Positions 63,109-64,000 of a stretch of 64,000 nt of DNA are shown here, piece after piece. The first letter of the stretch is position 1. Every line of letters begins with the position of its first letter. The translations under genes were made by a program, and so were the position numbers. The notes under the pieces were generated by a model, which saw only the letters and a program-made list of their open reading frames with translations, was not told the origin of the DNA and searched no databases. Source of the stretch: Sphingobacterium sp. xlx-96 (GTDB lineage Bacteria > Bacteroidota > Bacteroidia > Sphingobacteriales > Sphingobacteriaceae); NCBI RefSeq assembly GCF_011007365.1, contig NZ_WFKM01000003.1, forward strand, positions 124,001 to 188,000, in the 5' to 3' direction.

Positions 63109-64000
63109 TTAATTTGAGATGTGAACGATAGCTCCTTGAGATAGCCATAAATTAATATGACCGCTGCTCTTACTAACGATTCTCCCCTCACCCTGAATCT
63201 TTATTTTCACATCTTTTATATCATGCTTCAAACTAATACTTCCGGAATGTTGGCTTTTCACCCTGATACCAACAGTCTCACTATCTTTCCGTTGTGCAGA
63301 AATAAGGAAAGCACCGTCTGTGAGAAAATTCGTAAATGACACATTCTTCCACGAATCCGGTACAGCAGGAAAAACACGAACAGAACCATTCCAATACTGA
63401 AGCACCATTTCATTAATACTAGCCATTGCTGCCAAGGGGGTCTCTATTACCGGACCTGTTTCTGCATACAAAGTATTAGGCTTAATATATTTTCCGAGTA
63501 GTACTTGCAATGCTTCAAGAGAACGATTTCCTTTTCCCATCATAGCATACATTGATGCTACACCAGAAAAAGAATACCCTTGTAAGAAATCCTTTTTACT
63601 TTGCCAATGCGCAATGGATTTCAAGATAATATCTCGATTTTCAATCTGATCCCAATTAACATCGTAAAACGGATAAATCATCATCAAATGTGAATAATGT
63701 CGATGTGATTCCGCATAAGGCAAATCTTTTGCAATCATAAAGCCATTTGAATCTTTCGGATAATCCCGTAAATTATTCAAAATATCTACCCATTCCAAAT
63801 ACTGGCTATCCTCACCAACTTGCTCATTATCCAGAGCAATTAGTGTTTTTAGTCCCCATCTTAAAATAGACAAATCATAATTCGTGTCGTAAGCATAACC
63901 TTTAGAATATTCCGGAGAATACGTACGTACTGCTATATGATACTTACCTCTTTCATCCTTATCTAAAAGATGAATATAATAATTGACCGCACGCTTTAAC
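63109..64000 (-). CDS. GH95-like alpha/alpha-barrel glycosidase, C-terminal part (runs off the window)
   Basis: The frame remains open to the window edge: read on the - strand from 63999 it continues with LKRAVNYYIHLL, YSPEYSKGYAYDTNYDLS, then ILRWGLKTLIALDN. A TTG at 63873 is therefore not the start. Blocks such as AESHRHYSHLMMIYPFYDV, PLAAMASINEMVLQYWNGSV and FPAVPDSWKN recall GH95 (alpha-fucosidase/galactosidase) proteins, where the catalytic toroid is followed by a C-terminal beta-domain. The N-terminus and catalytic centre cannot be fully judged. With DUF2264 copy 2, which starts 67 bp downstream, it forms a separate - strand unit. Confidence 0.6.
   Translation of the reverse strand, partial: LKRAVNYYIHLLDKDERGKYHIAVRTYSPEYSKGYAYDTNYDLSILRWGLKTLIALDNEQVGEDSQYLEWVDILNNLRDYPKDSNGFMIAKDLPYAESHRHYSHLMMIYPFYDVNWDQIENRDIILKSIAHWQSKKDFLQGYSFSGVASMYAMMGKGNRSLEALQVLLGKYIKPNTLYAETGPVIETPLAAMASINEMVLQYWNGSVRVFPAVPDSWKNVSFTNFLTDGAFLISAQRKDSETVGIRVKSQHSGSISLKHDIKDVKIKIQGEGRIVSKSSGHINLWLSQGAIVHISN

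Noticed and set aside
1..64000. CRISPR arrays, tRNA and rRNA genes, intact insertion sequences
   Set aside because: I looked for regular spaced repeats, cloverleaf-like segments and transposase genes with terminal repeats, and saw none that I could support.

Overview
The window is chromosomal DNA from a member of the Bacteroidota, most likely a Sphingobacterium/Pedobacter-like species (Sphingobacteriaceae). The evidence is the AT-rich sequence, SusC/SusD pairs with a one-protein hybrid two-component regulator, promoters of the TTTG-N19-21-TAnnTTTG type, an ArgF' transcarbamylase in place of ornithine carbamoyltransferase, and the gene order of the ribosomal cluster. I see no tRNA, rRNA, CRISPR array or intact insertion sequence.

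Layout, left to right. (1) 1-9007: a branched-chain amino acid cluster on the + strand: the ilvC tail, leuC, a methyltransferase, leuD, a tandem ABC ATPase, leuB, a short leuA, a small exported unknown protein, and ilvA. Two genes with no known leucine role are tightly coupled into it. (2) 9014-11428: a secreted S9 peptidase resembling glutamyl endopeptidases. (3) 11843-15694: a class Ib ribonucleotide reductase operon (redoxin, nrdI, nrdE, nrdF) behind a long structured upstream region. (4) 16068-25441: mixed cell-envelope and housekeeping genes: M60 peptidase, GMC oxidoreductase with its small subunit, HAD phosphatase, FAH-family hydrolase, M23 peptidase, Bcp peroxiredoxin, and glycyl-tRNA synthetase.

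(5) 25535-30416 (- strand): the arginine/proline operon argD-argF'-argB-proC-argE. The substrate-selecting residue of ArgF' is Val90, which predicts that the pathway runs on N-succinyl rather than N-acetyl intermediates. (6) 30537-45765 (- strand): the S10-spc-alpha ribosomal protein supercluster from rplC to rplQ, with secY, map, infA and rpoA inside. It starts at rplC without rpsJ, has a textbook Bacteroidota promoter, has hairpins in most of its longer gaps, and carries an internal terminator-like hairpin with a possible promoter between rpsN and rpsH. L30 and L36, which are short, are included. (7) 45951-46859: a DUF3078 outer-membrane protein, followed by about 730 bp without a recognisable gene.

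(8) 47669-64000: a polysaccharide utilisation locus. An HTCS sensor-regulator (+) is divergent from an operon (-) encoding SusC, SusD, a GH105/GH88-type remnant, a DUF2264 protein, a GH88 unsaturated glucuronyl hydrolase and a PL8 lyase. A second DUF2264 copy and a GH95-like glycosidase that runs off the window end follow on the far side of the HTCS gene. The PL8/GH88 pair points to hyaluronan or chondroitin: the lyase makes unsaturated disaccharides, GH88 cleaves them, SusCD imports, and the HTCS senses. No sulfatase is visible in this part. A pair of 18-bp direct repeats in the divergent promoter region is a good candidate for the HTCS binding site.
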